DNA from: Melioribacter roseus P3M-2
Lineage (GTDB): Bacteria; Bacteroidota; Ignavibacteria; Ignavibacteriales; Melioribacteraceae
Reading direction: 5' to 3'
DNA: 64,000 nucleotides
NCBI RefSeq assembly: GCF_000279145.1
Contig: NC_018178.1
Span: 2,685,800-2,749,799, forward strand
A program made the translations under genes and the position numbers. The first letter of the stretch is position 1; each line of letters starts with the position of its first letter. Below, one piece after another: positions 1 through 8,592 of the stretch. The notes under the pieces are model-generated. The model saw nothing but the letters and a program-made list of their open reading frames with translations, searched no databases and was not told where the DNA came from.

Positions 1-1
1 C

Positions 2-1153
2 GTACAAACCGAAAAAGTTTCAAGACGGACTATAACGCAGGTGGTAACTGCAACGGGAAAAATTAATCCCGAATTTCAGGTTAAAATTGCAGCCGAAGCT
101 ACGGGCGAAATTGTGAGTCTGTTGGTTCAAGAAGGAGACCACGTCAAAAAAGGACAATTGCTTTTGCGGATTAAACCCGATATCTACGAAGCTCAGAAGA
201 ACAGCGCCGAAGCCCGTCTTCAACAGGCTCGCGCGTCTTTGAGTTCTACAAAAGCTTTGCTCGAAAAAGTCGAATCGGATTACAAACGCGTTCAGGAATT
301 GACTCAGAAAGGATTGGCAAGCGACGCCGATCTTGAAGCCGCCCGCTCGAATTATTTGCAAACTCTCGGCAATTACGAATCGCAAAAGTCTTTGGTCTCC
401 CAAGCCGAAGCGGCTTTGAAAGAGGCTATCGAAACTCTGAATAAAACTTATGTCTATTCGCCGATGGACGGCACCATAAGCAAATTGAACGTAGAACTGG
501 GCGAAAGAGTCATCGGCAGCGGCTTTACAGGCACGGAGCTTTTAACGGTTGCGGATTTGAATAATATGGAAGCTACGGTTGAAGTGGATGAAAACGACGT
601 TGTGCTCGTGTCGATCGGAGACACGGCTAAGATTAATATCGACGCTTTCGGCGACAAAGTGTTCAAAGGAATTGTTACTCAGATTGGCAACAGCGCAATA
701 ACTTCGGGACTGGGAACTCAGGATGAGGTGGTCAACTTCGAAGTTAAAATTCGTTTGACCGATAAAGACGATAAAATACGTCCGGGAATGTCGTGCGATG
801 CAGACATTGAAACGGAGACCAAAGAAAACGTCCTTGCGGTTCCGATTCAAAGCGTTACAGCCAGAGTGCCTAAACCTGAAAAATCGGAGGAAGGCGACGA
901 AGACAACGTTAAAGAAAACAACAGGAAAAATAAACCGCAGGAAGTGGTTTTTATTGTTGAAAACGGAAAAGCCAAAATGGTTAAAGTGAAGACCGGCATA
1001 AGCGACGATAATTATATCGAAATTATCGAAGGATTGCAAGGCGGCGAAGAAGTTATCAGCGGTCCTTATCGTGCAATATCGAAAGAACTTGAAGACGGAA
1101 AAACTGTCACAGTAACATCAGGCAAGTCAAAATTGGCACAAAACGAAAAATAA
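2..1153 (+). CDS. Periplasmic adaptor (HlyD/MacA-type) of an ABC export system, 5' end outside window
   Basis: Membrane fusion protein that would link the inner-membrane MacB-like permeases encoded just downstream to an outer-membrane channel. The reading frame is open from the first bases of the window and the sequence just before the first GTG (position 41) still matches the family (EKVSRRTITQ), so the true start and membrane anchor lie upstream. Visible parts in order: half lipoyl motif with GDHVKKGQLLLRI, a long alpha-helical hairpin rich in Ala, Glu and Gln, the second lipoyl half (YVYSPMDGTISKL), a beta-barrel domain and a C-terminal membrane-proximal domain. A charged Lys/Glu/Asn-rich insert lies near codons 277-300. 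It ends 12 bp before the ATPase gene, so the four genes form one operon. Family assignment is firm; the substrate is unknown. Confidence 0.9.
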   Translation, partial: VQTEKVSRRTITQVVTATGKINPEFQVKIAAEATGEIVSLLVQEGDHVKKGQLLLRIKPDIYEAQKNSAEARLQQARASLSSTKALLEKVESDYKRVQELTQKGLASDADLEAARSNYLQTLGNYESQKSLVSQAEAALKEAIETLNKTYVYSPMDGTISKLNVELGERVIGSGFTGTELLTVADLNNMEATVEVDENDVVLVSIGDTAKINIDAFGDKVFKGIVTQIGNSAITSGLGTQDEVVNFEVKIRLTDKDDKIRPGMSCDADIETETKENVLAVPIQSVTARVPKPEKSEEGDEDNVKENNRKNKPQEVVFIVENGKAKMVKVKTGISDDNYIEIIEGLQGGEEVISGPYRAISKELEDGKTVTVTSGKSKLAQNEK

Positions 1154-1165
1154 GGCGGTAATGCT

Positions 1166-1888
1166 ATGAACATAATCAATATTGAACATATTGCAAAAAT
1201 ATATCAGGTGGGCAGCGAAGAAGTTCATGCTCTAAGGGATGTATCGTTGCGAATCGACAAAGGTGAATACGTCGCCATTATGGGTCCGTCGGGTTCAGGT
1301 AAATCGACTTTGATGAATATTATCGGCTGCCTCGATACTCCGACGAAAGGCTTGTATGATTTCAAGGGCGTTAACGTAAGCGAAATGAGCGACAACGAAC
1401 TGGCTGCCATCAGAAATCGCGAAATTGGTTTCGTGTTCCAGACTTTTAATTTACTTCCACGTTCGGACGCATTGCACAATGTGGAACTGCCTTTGATTTA
1501 TGCAGGAGTGCCGGCTCACGTAAGAAAAGAACGCGCCCGATTGGCTCTCGAACAAGTGGGACTTGCCGACAGAATTCATCATAAACCGAATGAACTCTCG
1601 GGCGGTCAGCGTCAGAGAGTCGCAATTGCAAGAGCGCTTGTAACCGATCCTGCAATTATTCTCGCCGACGAGCCGACGGGTAATCTCGATACTAAAACCG
1701 GCGAAGATATTATGGCTCTCTTCAACGAAATCTACGAACAAGGTAATACTATTATTCTTGTCACTCACGAAGAATATATAGCCGAACACGCAGAAAGAAT
1801 TATAAGAATTCGCGACGGTTTGATAGAAAAAGACGAGAAAGTTCTTAACCGTTATGTTCCTCAAAAGAACGGCGCTTCAAAAACATAA
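1166..1888 (+). CDS. ABC transporter ATP-binding protein (MacB/LolD type)
   Basis: Cytoplasmic ATPase that powers the two adjacent FtsX/MacB-type permeases. Walker A is GPSGSGKST (residues 40-48), the signature is [15 protein letters not shown], Walker B is IILADEPTG, and the H-loop is VTHE, all intact. At 240 residues it is the normal size for the MacB/LolD group, whose members do mechanotransmission rather than classical transport. The ATG at 1166 is chosen over an out-of-frame ATG at 1161. Its 3' end precedes the first permease start by 10 bp. The exported substrate (lipoprotein, peptide or macrolide-like compound) cannot be read from sequence. Confidence 0.93.
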   Translation: MNIINIEHIAKIYQVGSEEVHALRDVSLRIDKGEYVAIMGPSGSGKSTLMNIIGCLDTPTKGLYDFKGVNVSEMSDNELAAIRNREIGFVFQTFNLLPRSDALHNVELPLIYAGVPAHVRKERARLALEQVGLADRIHHKPNELSGGQRQRVAIARALVTDPAIILADEPTGNLDTKTGEDIMALFNEIYEQGNTIILVTHEEYIAEHAERIIRIRDGLIEKDEKVLNRYVPQKNGASKT

Positions 1889-1898
1889 AGGATTCGAT

Positions 1899-3137
1899 AT
1901 GAAAGAGTATTTATATGAACTGAAAGAAGGCTTGATTATTTCGTTTAGAGCAATCGCTTCCAACAAGGCGCGTTCTGTACTGACTACGCTCGGCATTATT
2001 ATCGGCGTTACGTCGGTCGTGCTTATGTCGACGGCAATAAACGGCATTGACAACGCATTCCAAAAAGGTGTCTCTTCGTTGGGTTCCGATAATCTTTATA
2101 TCGATAAATGGAAATGGTTCAACAACGATACGCCATGGTGGGAGCTGCGGAACCGAAGGAATTTGACACTGGAGGATTATGAAAGATTTAAGGAATTGGC
2201 TAAGCTGCCTTTGGCTACCGCTCCAACAGTTTGGTCGTATCAGAACGTTAAATATAAAGATAGAGTCGTCGAATCGATTATTGTTCAAGGCACAAATGAC
2301 GAGTATATTAAAACTACAAATCTTACTTTCAGCGAAGGCAGGTTTTTCAATGAATTCGAAAGCAAGGGAGGCAGAAACGTTGTAGTCCTCGGTTACGAAA
2401 TAGCCAAGAATCTTTTCCCGAACGGTTATGCGGTTGGGGAATTTGTGAGAGTTAAGGGACATAAGTTCAAGGTTGTCGGAGTTCTCGACGAGCAGGGAAG
2501 CTGGGTTATGGGCAACTTCAATCCGGACAAACAGATTTTTATGCCTCTGCAAAACATCTACAAATACTTTCAGGGAGAGAACTTCAGAAGCCTTACGATA
2601 AACGTAAGAGCCCGAAACAGTATGATGGTCGAAGCTACAAAAGAAGAAGCCATCGGCATTATGCGCAGAATAAGAGGACTGAAATATAACGAACCCGACG
2701 ACTTTTCCATTAATCAGCAGGAAGGAATTCTTAATACGATTAATCAGACAGTAGGGGTAATTCAGATAGCCGGATTATTCATTACGGGCCTTGCGCTATT
2801 TGTAGGCGCCGTAGGAATTATGAATATAATGTTCGTCTCTGTAAAAGAGCGTACAAAAGAAATCGGCATCAGAAAAGCAATCGGCGCAAAAAGGAGAACC
2901 ATCCTGAGTCAGTTTATTACCGAATCCGCTATTATCTGCCTTATTGGCGGTTTTTTAGGACTAATAATAGCGCTGATTTTGAGTCTTGTGGTCAATCAAT
3001 TTTTGCCCACCTCCGTTCAGGTCGATACGATAATTCTCGCAATTGTTATATCGATAGCAACGGGCGTAATATCGGGATTTGCTCCCGCGTACACTGCAGC
3101 TAAACTGGATCCAGTAGAAGCATTGAGGTATGAATAA
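1899..3137 (+). CDS. MacB-like ABC transporter permease, first copy
   Basis: Inner-membrane permease with an N-terminal transmembrane helix (about residues 20-45), a large periplasmic MacB core domain and three C-terminal FtsX-type helices. The segment GIMNIMFVSVKERTKEIGI and the following RKAIGAKRR are the hallmark coupling region. I choose ATG 1899 (MKEYLYELKEG) because AAAGGA lies just upstream and it avoids overlap with the ATPase gene; an in-frame ATG at 1854 would overlap it. The stop overlaps the next start (TAATG), indicating translational coupling. Paired non-identical permeases suggest a heterodimer. Confidence 0.92.
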   Translation: MKEYLYELKEGLIISFRAIASNKARSVLTTLGIIIGVTSVVLMSTAINGIDNAFQKGVSSLGSDNLYIDKWKWFNNDTPWWELRNRRNLTLEDYERFKELAKLPLATAPTVWSYQNVKYKDRVVESIIVQGTNDEYIKTTNLTFSEGRFFNEFESKGGRNVVVLGYEIAKNLFPNGYAVGEFVRVKGHKFKVVGVLDEQGSWVMGNFNPDKQIFMPLQNIYKYFQGENFRSLTINVRARNSMMVEATKEEAIGIMRRIRGLKYNEPDDFSINQQEGILNTINQTVGVIQIAGLFITGLALFVGAVGIMNIMFVSVKERTKEIGIRKAIGAKRRTILSQFITESAIICLIGGFLGLIIALILSLVVNQFLPTSVQVDTIILAIVISIATGVISGFAPAYTAAKLDPVEALRYE

Positions 3138-4369
3138 TGGAATTCATCGAAATTATTAAAGTGGCGTTTAATTCTTTGAAAGCAAACCGGCTGCGTTCGA
3201 TATTGACGGTAGTCGGAATTATTGTCGGTATTTTTTCGATTATTGCGATTAGTACAATAATCGAAATGCTGCAGACGAGCATTGAAAAAGGCGTATCGCA
3301 ATTGGGGCAGAACACTTTCCAGATTCAAAAGTGGCCTGCGGTTCAAACCGGCGGGCGCGCCGAAAGAATGAAATACCGGAACAGACCCGATATTACGCTA
3401 GAAGAATATTATCGTCTTAAAGAAAAATTGACCGAAGCCAAATATGTGGGCGCGGAGCAATGGCAATTCGGTAAACAATTAAAAGCCGGCAATCTCGAAA
3501 CAAATCCGAACGTGCCCGTGGCGGGAGTCACTCCGGAGGCGTTTCCAAATAATAAATGGGAGATTGAATCCGGCCGGGCTCTCAACGAACGCGACGTTCA
3601 AAGGTACGAACATTATATTGTCTTGGGACCCGACGTTGCCAAACGTCTGTTTCCCAATACTGACCCGATCGACCAATATGTAAAAGTCGACGGTCATAAA
3701 TTGCGCGTGATTGGCGTCCTGGAGTCGCAGGGAGACGTTTTTGGTCAGAGCCAGGATAATTTTGCTATTATGCCGATTACTACTTTTCAATCGTTTTACG
3801 GCAAACGTTCCAGAAGCGTGAATATTACAGTCATGTCGTACGATAAAGAATCGTATAATCGTCTTATCGAACTTGCCGAAGGTTATTTCCGGTTAATAAG
3901 GAAAGTGCCGCCTGGCGAAGAGAGCGATTTTGAAATATGGTCTAACGAACAGGTGCTATCGCAAATCAACGATATTACATCGGGAGTGAGGATCGGTTCG
4001 ATTGTAGTAGCCGCAATAGCGTTGCTTGCAGCAGGAGTTGGTATTATGAATATAATGCTGGTCTCGGTTACCGAACGAACGCGCGAAATCGGAATCAGAA
4101 AAGCTATCGGCGCCAAAAAAGTTAATATTCTCACTCAATTTATTTTCGAAGCCGTCACGCTTTCTCTGCTGGGTGGAATTGTAGGCATTGTGCTCGGTAT
4201 TATAGTCGGTAATTTTGCCGGGTCGTTTCTCGACGCCACGGCTGTAATTCCTGTCGATTGGGTGCTGATTGGCGTCTTTTTGTGCGTGCTTATCGGAGTA
4301 GGATTCGGCACGTATCCGGCGTACAAAGCGGCTAATTTAGACCCGATCGATGCGCTCAGATACGAGTGA
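3137..4369 (+). CDS. MacB-like ABC transporter permease, second copy
   Basis: Second permease, 410 residues, with the same layout as the one before it: N-terminal helix, periplasmic MacB core and three C-terminal helices, with GVGIMNIMLVSVTERTREIG and IRKAIGAKK. The ATG overlaps the preceding stop by one base (TAATG), so the two are probably co-translated and heterodimerise. The two permeases are clearly diverged paralogues rather than a recent duplication. A hairpin with a T-run follows (4385-4406) and should end this operon. Confidence 0.92.
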   Translation: MEFIEIIKVAFNSLKANRLRSILTVVGIIVGIFSIIAISTIIEMLQTSIEKGVSQLGQNTFQIQKWPAVQTGGRAERMKYRNRPDITLEEYYRLKEKLTEAKYVGAEQWQFGKQLKAGNLETNPNVPVAGVTPEAFPNNKWEIESGRALNERDVQRYEHYIVLGPDVAKRLFPNTDPIDQYVKVDGHKLRVIGVLESQGDVFGQSQDNFAIMPITTFQSFYGKRSRSVNITVMSYDKESYNRLIELAEGYFRLIRKVPPGEESDFEIWSNEQVLSQINDITSGVRIGSIVVAAIALLAAGVGIMNIMLVSVTERTREIGIRKAIGAKKVNILTQFIFEAVTLSLLGGIVGIVLGIIVGNFAGSFLDATAVIPVDWVLIGVFLCVLIGVGFGTYPAYKAANLDPIDALRYE

Positions 4370-4384
4370 TTAACTATACTGAAG

Positions 4385-4406
4385 AAAGAGGGCTCTTTAT
4401 TTTTTT
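4385..4406 (+). terminator. Putative intrinsic terminator of the export operon
   Basis: AAAGAG-GG-CTCTTT forms a short hairpin immediately followed by A and a T7 run, 15 bp after the permease stop. The stem is short and has only two GC pairs on each arm, so strength is uncertain. The rest of the 159-bp gap to dapF shows no gene. Confidence 0.5.
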
Positions 4407-4528
4407 CTTTAACAGGTTCGCAGACGTCTGCGCCAAAATAAGTCAGATTGTCTAAATGCCGTACATCTCTCAAAAAACATCTTTTTTGATTGCTTTCATT
4501 TTCATATTGAATTAAATTTGAAATCGCT

Positions 4529-5368
4529 ATGAATCGAATTTATTTTTTTAAATGTTCCGCTGCGGGAAACGACTTCGTTCTTTTTGATGATGATATAACG
4601 CCGGATTTGAGTTTAGACGGAAAATTTATACGGAAAATATGCGACCGAAGATTAGGCGTAGGCGCCGACGGTATCATACGCATTAAAAATTCCGGTAAAG
4701 CGGATTTCGAAATGTTTTATTATAACTCCGACGGCACGGGCGGCATGCTGTGCGCAAACGGAGCAAGAGCCGCTCTGAAGTACGTCCGTTTCGCCGGCAA
4801 AGTTAAAAATAATGATATTGTTTTCGAATCATCCGGCAGACGATATAAAGGCAATATTGTTAGCGAAACCGAAATTAAATTTTATTTCTCGGATATCGGA
4901 GAGATTAACGTAATTGAGGATTTGGAAATAGCCGGCAGAAAGATCGCTGGTTACGAAATCGACACAGGCGCAAGGCATCTCGTCATAAATATTAACGATT
5001 TGAAAAATTCCGCGCCTGATGAATTATCTGATTTTCCGGTAGTTGAGCTGGGAAGAATAATCAGATATTCCGAACGGTTCGAACCGGAAGGAATAAATGT
5101 GAATTTCGTCGAATTTACAGGTCCCGAATTAAAAATAAGAACATACGAAAAAGGCGTAGAGGACGAAACTCTTTCGTGCGGCACGGGAAGCGCTGCGGCG
5201 GCAATTGTAGCGCATAAAATATTCAATTACAAACCGCCGGTCGTTTTGTATCCCAAAAGCGGCGATAAATTTATTGTCGATTTCAATGTGAATGGAAATA
5301 AAATTGCAGACGTCTCTTTAACAGGTCCTGCACAAATTATTTATAAAGGCGAATTATTAAACTTATAA
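4529..5368 (+). CDS. dapF: Diaminopimelate epimerase, with an atypical first active-site motif
   Basis: Converts LL- to meso-diaminopimelate for lysine and peptidoglycan synthesis in the cytoplasm. The 279 residues contain both active-site cysteines of the family: C75 in MLCANGARA and C217 in ETLSCGTGSA. The second motif is canonical; the first is not, since most DapF proteins have CGNGxRC and here the Gly after the cysteine is Ala and the second Cys is Ala. Substrate-contact segments such as GADGII and the Asn-Ser-Asp-Gly stretch before C75 are present. A DapF-fold relative with another substrate is possible but less likely. It is followed 11 bp later by a small gene, so the pair may be co-transcribed. 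Confidence 0.85.
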   Translation: MNRIYFFKCSAAGNDFVLFDDDITPDLSLDGKFIRKICDRRLGVGADGIIRIKNSGKADFEMFYYNSDGTGGMLCANGARAALKYVRFAGKVKNNDIVFESSGRRYKGNIVSETEIKFYFSDIGEINVIEDLEIAGRKIAGYEIDTGARHLVININDLKNSAPDELSDFPVVELGRIIRYSERFEPEGINVNFVEFTGPELKIRTYEKGVEDETLSCGTGSAAAAIVAHKIFNYKPPVVLYPKSGDKFIVDFNVNGNKIADVSLTGPAQIIYKGELLNL

Positions 5369-5379
5369 AGAGGAAATAA

Positions 5380-5682
5380 ATGAGTAGAGTTATTTTTTCA
5401 ATCCGTTACAGTATTATTCCCGAAAAAAGGAGCGAATATCTTAACGTAGTAAAAGAATTAAAAAATCTTGTTCAGGCAGAGGGTCTGGAAAGTTATTCGG
5501 TTTATGAACAAAAAAATAAATCGAACTATTTTGAAGAAGTTTATATTTTCAGTTCGGAAGAAGCTTTTGAAGATTTCGACGACAATCAGGACGAACGCAT
5601 CGATCTGTTGATGACAAAATTATCCGACCTGATAAAAGAACAAACCACTCAATACACCACGCTCGTCGAAGTGGAAGGTTAA
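5380..5682 (+). CDS. Small hypothetical protein, likely ferredoxin-like dimeric alpha/beta barrel
   Basis: A 100-residue soluble protein with no signal peptide. The order beta (VIFSIRYSII), alpha (KRSEYLNVVKELKNLV), beta (ESYSVYEQ), beta (NYFEEVYIF), alpha resembles the antibiotic-biosynthesis-monooxygenase/dimeric alpha-beta barrel fold. I do not recognise a specific family and no catalytic residues stand out. It follows dapF by 11 bp with an AGAGGA ribosome site and precedes the PHP-domain gene by 16 bp, so the three probably form one operon. Confidence 0.6.
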   Translation: MSRVIFSIRYSIIPEKRSEYLNVVKELKNLVQAEGLESYSVYEQKNKSNYFEEVYIFSSEEAFEDFDDNQDERIDLLMTKLSDLIKEQTTQYTTLVEVEG

Positions 5683-5698
5683 TATTACCGGGCGTATT

Positions 5699-6739
5699 AT
5701 GTATGAATACACGGGCGCAATCCATATCCATTCGAATTTCTCGGACGGATCGGGTACGGTCGAAGAAATTGCGTCGTTTGCCGGCGAAGCCGGGCTCGAC
5801 TATATAATTATTACCGACCATAATACGCTCAGGGCTCTCCACGAAGGCTACGAAGGATGGTACGATAAGACTCTTGTATTGGTCGGCTGCGAAATTAACG
5901 ATAAAGAAAATAAGAACCATCTCCTGGCAATCGGAATTAACGAAGCTTATTCCACACGACTAAGCGCTAAAGAATACGTTAAACTTGTTAAAGACGCCGG
6001 CGGAATAGGCATTATTGCGCATCCGCACGAAAAAAGAAACTCGATGGAAAAACATCCGCCTTACCCGTGGACGGAATGGGACACGGATGACTTTACCGGC
6101 ATCGAAATTTGGAATCATATGTCCGAGTGGATGGAAGGTTTGACCGAAGAAAATAAATATAATTATTTTGTCCATCCGCTCAAGTCGATAAGCGTGCCTC
6201 CGCAAGAAACTATAGAAGTGTGGGACAAACTGAATTTGAAAAGAAAAGTGGTGGGCGTTGGCGGCGTCGACGCTCATGCTCACAAGGTTAATCTGCTCGG
6301 TTTCTTCGAAGTCGAGGTTTTTCCCTACAAAGTGTTGTTCAAGTCGATACGCACGCACGTTCTGACAGACGAACCTCTTGAGCCTTCTAAGAGCGTCTAT
6401 GAAAATAAGAATATCGTTCTTAACGCACTGAAAGAAGGGAGATGTTTCGTTTCTAACTTTTACAGAGGCGACGCGAAAGGTTTCGAATTCTATGCGCTTA
6501 AGGAGAATCGAAAATATTTTATGGGGGAAGCGCTTGACTTTTCCGGTAATGTGAAAATTAATGTCAGAGTGCCCGGCAAACCCGCCCGGGTGAAAATTAT
6601 ACGTAACGGTGAGATTTGTGAATCCGTAGACACGGCAGAATTATCAATGCCCGTCGATAAACCAGGCGTCTACAGAGCTGAAGTTTTTATAGGACATCAC
6701 GGATGGATTTTTTCCAATCATATTAGAATTGGAATCTAA
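5699..6739 (+). CDS. PHP-domain metal-dependent phosphoesterase
   Basis: Soluble 346-residue protein of the PHP superfamily, which hydrolyses phosphoester bonds using several metal ions. Metal-binding motifs are visible in order: HIHSNFSDG near the N-terminus, ITDHNT at about residue 40, GIIAHPHEKR at about residue 105 and GGVDAHAHK near residue 195. The C-terminal 120 residues look like a beta-rich appended domain (VKINVRVPGKPARVKIIRNG). It lacks polymerase or histidinol-phosphatase context, so the substrate is unknown. Confidence 0.82.
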   Translation: MYEYTGAIHIHSNFSDGSGTVEEIASFAGEAGLDYIIITDHNTLRALHEGYEGWYDKTLVLVGCEINDKENKNHLLAIGINEAYSTRLSAKEYVKLVKDAGGIGIIAHPHEKRNSMEKHPPYPWTEWDTDDFTGIEIWNHMSEWMEGLTEENKYNYFVHPLKSISVPPQETIEVWDKLNLKRKVVGVGGVDAHAHKVNLLGFFEVEVFPYKVLFKSIRTHVLTDEPLEPSKSVYENKNIVLNALKEGRCFVSNFYRGDAKGFEFYALKENRKYFMGEALDFSGNVKINVRVPGKPARVKIIRNGEICESVDTAELSMPVDKPGVYRAEVFIGHHGWIFSNHIRIGI

Positions 6740-6786
6740 TATTTACTAAATTTCTACTTCGATTTAAAAATTATTGTGAGGTTACT

Positions 6787-7476
6787 GTGTTACAGAAGAA
6801 GAAAAAAATAACCAAAAAAGAAATCAAACAAGACACACTCGTTACAACATTTTATAAGTTCAATACTTTTTTCCAAGAACACCAGATGAAAATTTATATC
6901 GGCGCTGCGGTGTTTGCGCTGATAATCGTAGCGGTAGTTCTTTATTCGAACAAAAAAGAAAATGACAACTTAATGGCCGCTACGCTTCTGACTAAAGTTA
7001 TACCGTTTTACGATGCGGCTCAGTACGAGCAGGCTATTGCAGGCGACAAAGCTCAAAATATCACAGGATTGAAAGAGATAGTCGACAGATACGAAGGGAC
7101 AGAGCAGGGAGAAACCGCTAAAATATATTTGGCTAATTGTTATCTTCTTACGGGCAAGATTGACGAAGCGTATGAATTGTATGACGATTACGGCGGCAGC
7201 AATCCTTTATTGAAAGCTACGTCTTTAGCGGGTAAAGCTGCGTATTACGAGGTTAAAGAAGAATACGAAGACGCCGCTGAATTTTATAGAAAAGCCGCCT
7301 CCGTTACAAAAGAAAATCCTTCGAATCCGGAATACTTGTTAAAAGCCGGAATAGCTCTTTTGAACGCAAATCAAAAAGAAGAAGCAAAAAAAATATTCCT
7401 GAAGATTCAGGAAGAATATAAAGACTATCCGCAAATGCAGGAAGTTAACAGGTATTTGGCGCTTGCGGAAAATTGA
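6787..7476 (+). CDS. Single-span membrane protein with tetratricopeptide repeats
   Basis: 229 residues with a lysine-rich N-terminus, one membrane helix at about residues 38-56 (IGAAVFALIIVAVVLY), and a periplasmic helical region with TPR-like units (AKIYLANCYLLTGKIDEAYELY and similar). This matches the YfgM/TPR_21 type of envelope protein in size and topology. The start is GTG at 6787, preceded by TGAGG at a proper distance. It contains an A8 run (7386-7393) that stays in frame, a useful comparison for the frameshifted A-runs elsewhere. Function is unknown; a chaperone or translocon-associated role is typical of relatives. Confidence 0.7.
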   Translation: MLQKKKKITKKEIKQDTLVTTFYKFNTFFQEHQMKIYIGAAVFALIIVAVVLYSNKKENDNLMAATLLTKVIPFYDAAQYEQAIAGDKAQNITGLKEIVDRYEGTEQGETAKIYLANCYLLTGKIDEAYELYDDYGGSNPLLKATSLAGKAAYYEVKEEYEDAAEFYRKAASVTKENPSNPEYLLKAGIALLNANQKEEAKKIFLKIQEEYKDYPQMQEVNRYLALAEN

Positions 7477-7527
7477 CTATATTGGGAATTAACGGTTAAT
7501 ATTAATCAACAAACGAAGGTGCGATAA

Positions 7528-8094
7528 ATGGCAGATACATCTGATTTCAGAAACGGTCTTATTATAAAATTCAAAGGGGAACCGTACGTTATAGTCGAAT
7601 TTCAGCATGTTAAACCCGGCAAAGGCGGCGCTTTTGTCAGAACAACTTTGAAGAATTTACGCACAGGCAGAGTGCTCGACAATACTTTTCGCTCCGGCGA
7701 ATCCGTCGACGTGGTTCGGGTCGAGAGAAGAAAATATCAGTTCCTCTATAAAGAAGCGTCGGGACTCGTATTGATGGACAACGAAACATACGAGCAAATT
7801 ACAATTCCACAAGAATTGCTGGAAGAAAAAGTTCTCTATCTGAAAGAAGGAGAAGAAATCGAACTGCTCGTCGACGACGACGAAAAAATTATTTCAGCGG
7901 AAATTCCGATATTTGTTACGCTTAAAGTAGTTGAAACAGAGCCGGGCTTCAAAGGCGATACGGCAAACACCGCGCTTAAACCGGCTAAAGTTGAAACCGG
8001 CGCGACAATTAACGTGCCCCTTTTCATTAACGAAGGGGACGTATTGAAAGTCGATACGCGCACCGGTGAATACGTCGAAAGAGTCAAAAATTAA
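7528..8094 (+). CDS. efp: Translation elongation factor P
   Basis: Relieves ribosome stalling at consecutive prolines. The 188-residue length and three-domain layout fit: an N-terminal KOW-like domain (FRNGLIIKFKGEPY), the loop PGKGGAF whose lysine is the usual modification site at the tip, and a C-terminal OB domain ending TRTGEYVERV. It is followed 13 bp later by accB, an arrangement seen in many bacteria. Confidence 0.97.
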   Translation: MADTSDFRNGLIIKFKGEPYVIVEFQHVKPGKGGAFVRTTLKNLRTGRVLDNTFRSGESVDVVRVERRKYQFLYKEASGLVLMDNETYEQITIPQELLEEKVLYLKEGEEIELLVDDDEKIISAEIPIFVTLKVVETEPGFKGDTANTALKPAKVETGATINVPLFINEGDVLKVDTRTGEYVERVKN

Positions 8095-8107
8095 ATAGTG
8101 GGCGAAA

Positions 8108-8581
8108 ATGGACATTAACTTAGTAAAAAAGCTGATTAAAATAGTTGAGCAGAGCGATATATCGAAAATTTCGATTCAGGAGGGAGATGTAAAAATAAAA
8201 ATATCGAAAAATTCGGATTCGCAGGCTCAAGTTGCATTTACGCAAAGCGCTCCGGCTCCCGTTCCGGCTCAAACGCCGACGGAACCGGCAATCGAAAAAC
8301 AAACCGAAAAACAAACCGAAAAAGAGACTCCTAAGTCTAATCTGCACGAAATAAGGTCGCCTATTGTGGGCACGTTTTACAGAGCTCCCGCTCCTGATGC
8401 AGACCCGTATGTTAAAGTCGGCGACGAAGTAAGTCCCGGCACCGTTCTGTGTATTGTAGAAGCGATGAAGTTGATGAACGAAATCGAAAGCGACGTAAGC
8501 GGTAAAATCGTTAAGATTCTCGTTGAAAATGCAACCCCGGTTGAGTACAATCAGCCGCTCTTTTTAATCGAAACTTCGTAA
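8108..8581 (+). CDS. accB: Biotin carboxyl carrier protein of acetyl-CoA carboxylase
   Basis: Carries the biotin that shuttles CO2 between AccC and the carboxyltransferase in the first step of fatty-acid synthesis. The biotinylation motif is EAMKLMNE with K121. The C-terminal 80 residues form the biotinyl domain ([20 protein letters not shown]), preceded by a flexible Ala/Pro-rich linker and a [10 protein letters not shown] charged repeat. An N-terminal helical segment serves assembly. The gene sits between efp and accC with 11-13 bp gaps. Confidence 0.97.
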   Translation: MDINLVKKLIKIVEQSDISKISIQEGDVKIKISKNSDSQAQVAFTQSAPAPVPAQTPTEPAIEKQTEKQTEKETPKSNLHEIRSPIVGTFYRAPAPDADPYVKVGDEVSPGTVLCIVEAMKLMNEIESDVSGKIVKILVENATPVEYNQPLFLIETS

Positions 8582-8592
8582 AAGAGGAAAAA

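Noticed and set aside
542-1039. Long antisense frame inside the adaptor gene
   Set aside because: It mirrors a well-supported gene, shows no domain-like pattern, and has Phe/Val-rich composition typical of a shadow frame.
8281-8335. Short repeat in accB ([10 protein letters not shown])
   Set aside because: It is a linker low-complexity repeat, common in biotin carrier proteins, not a functional repeat element.
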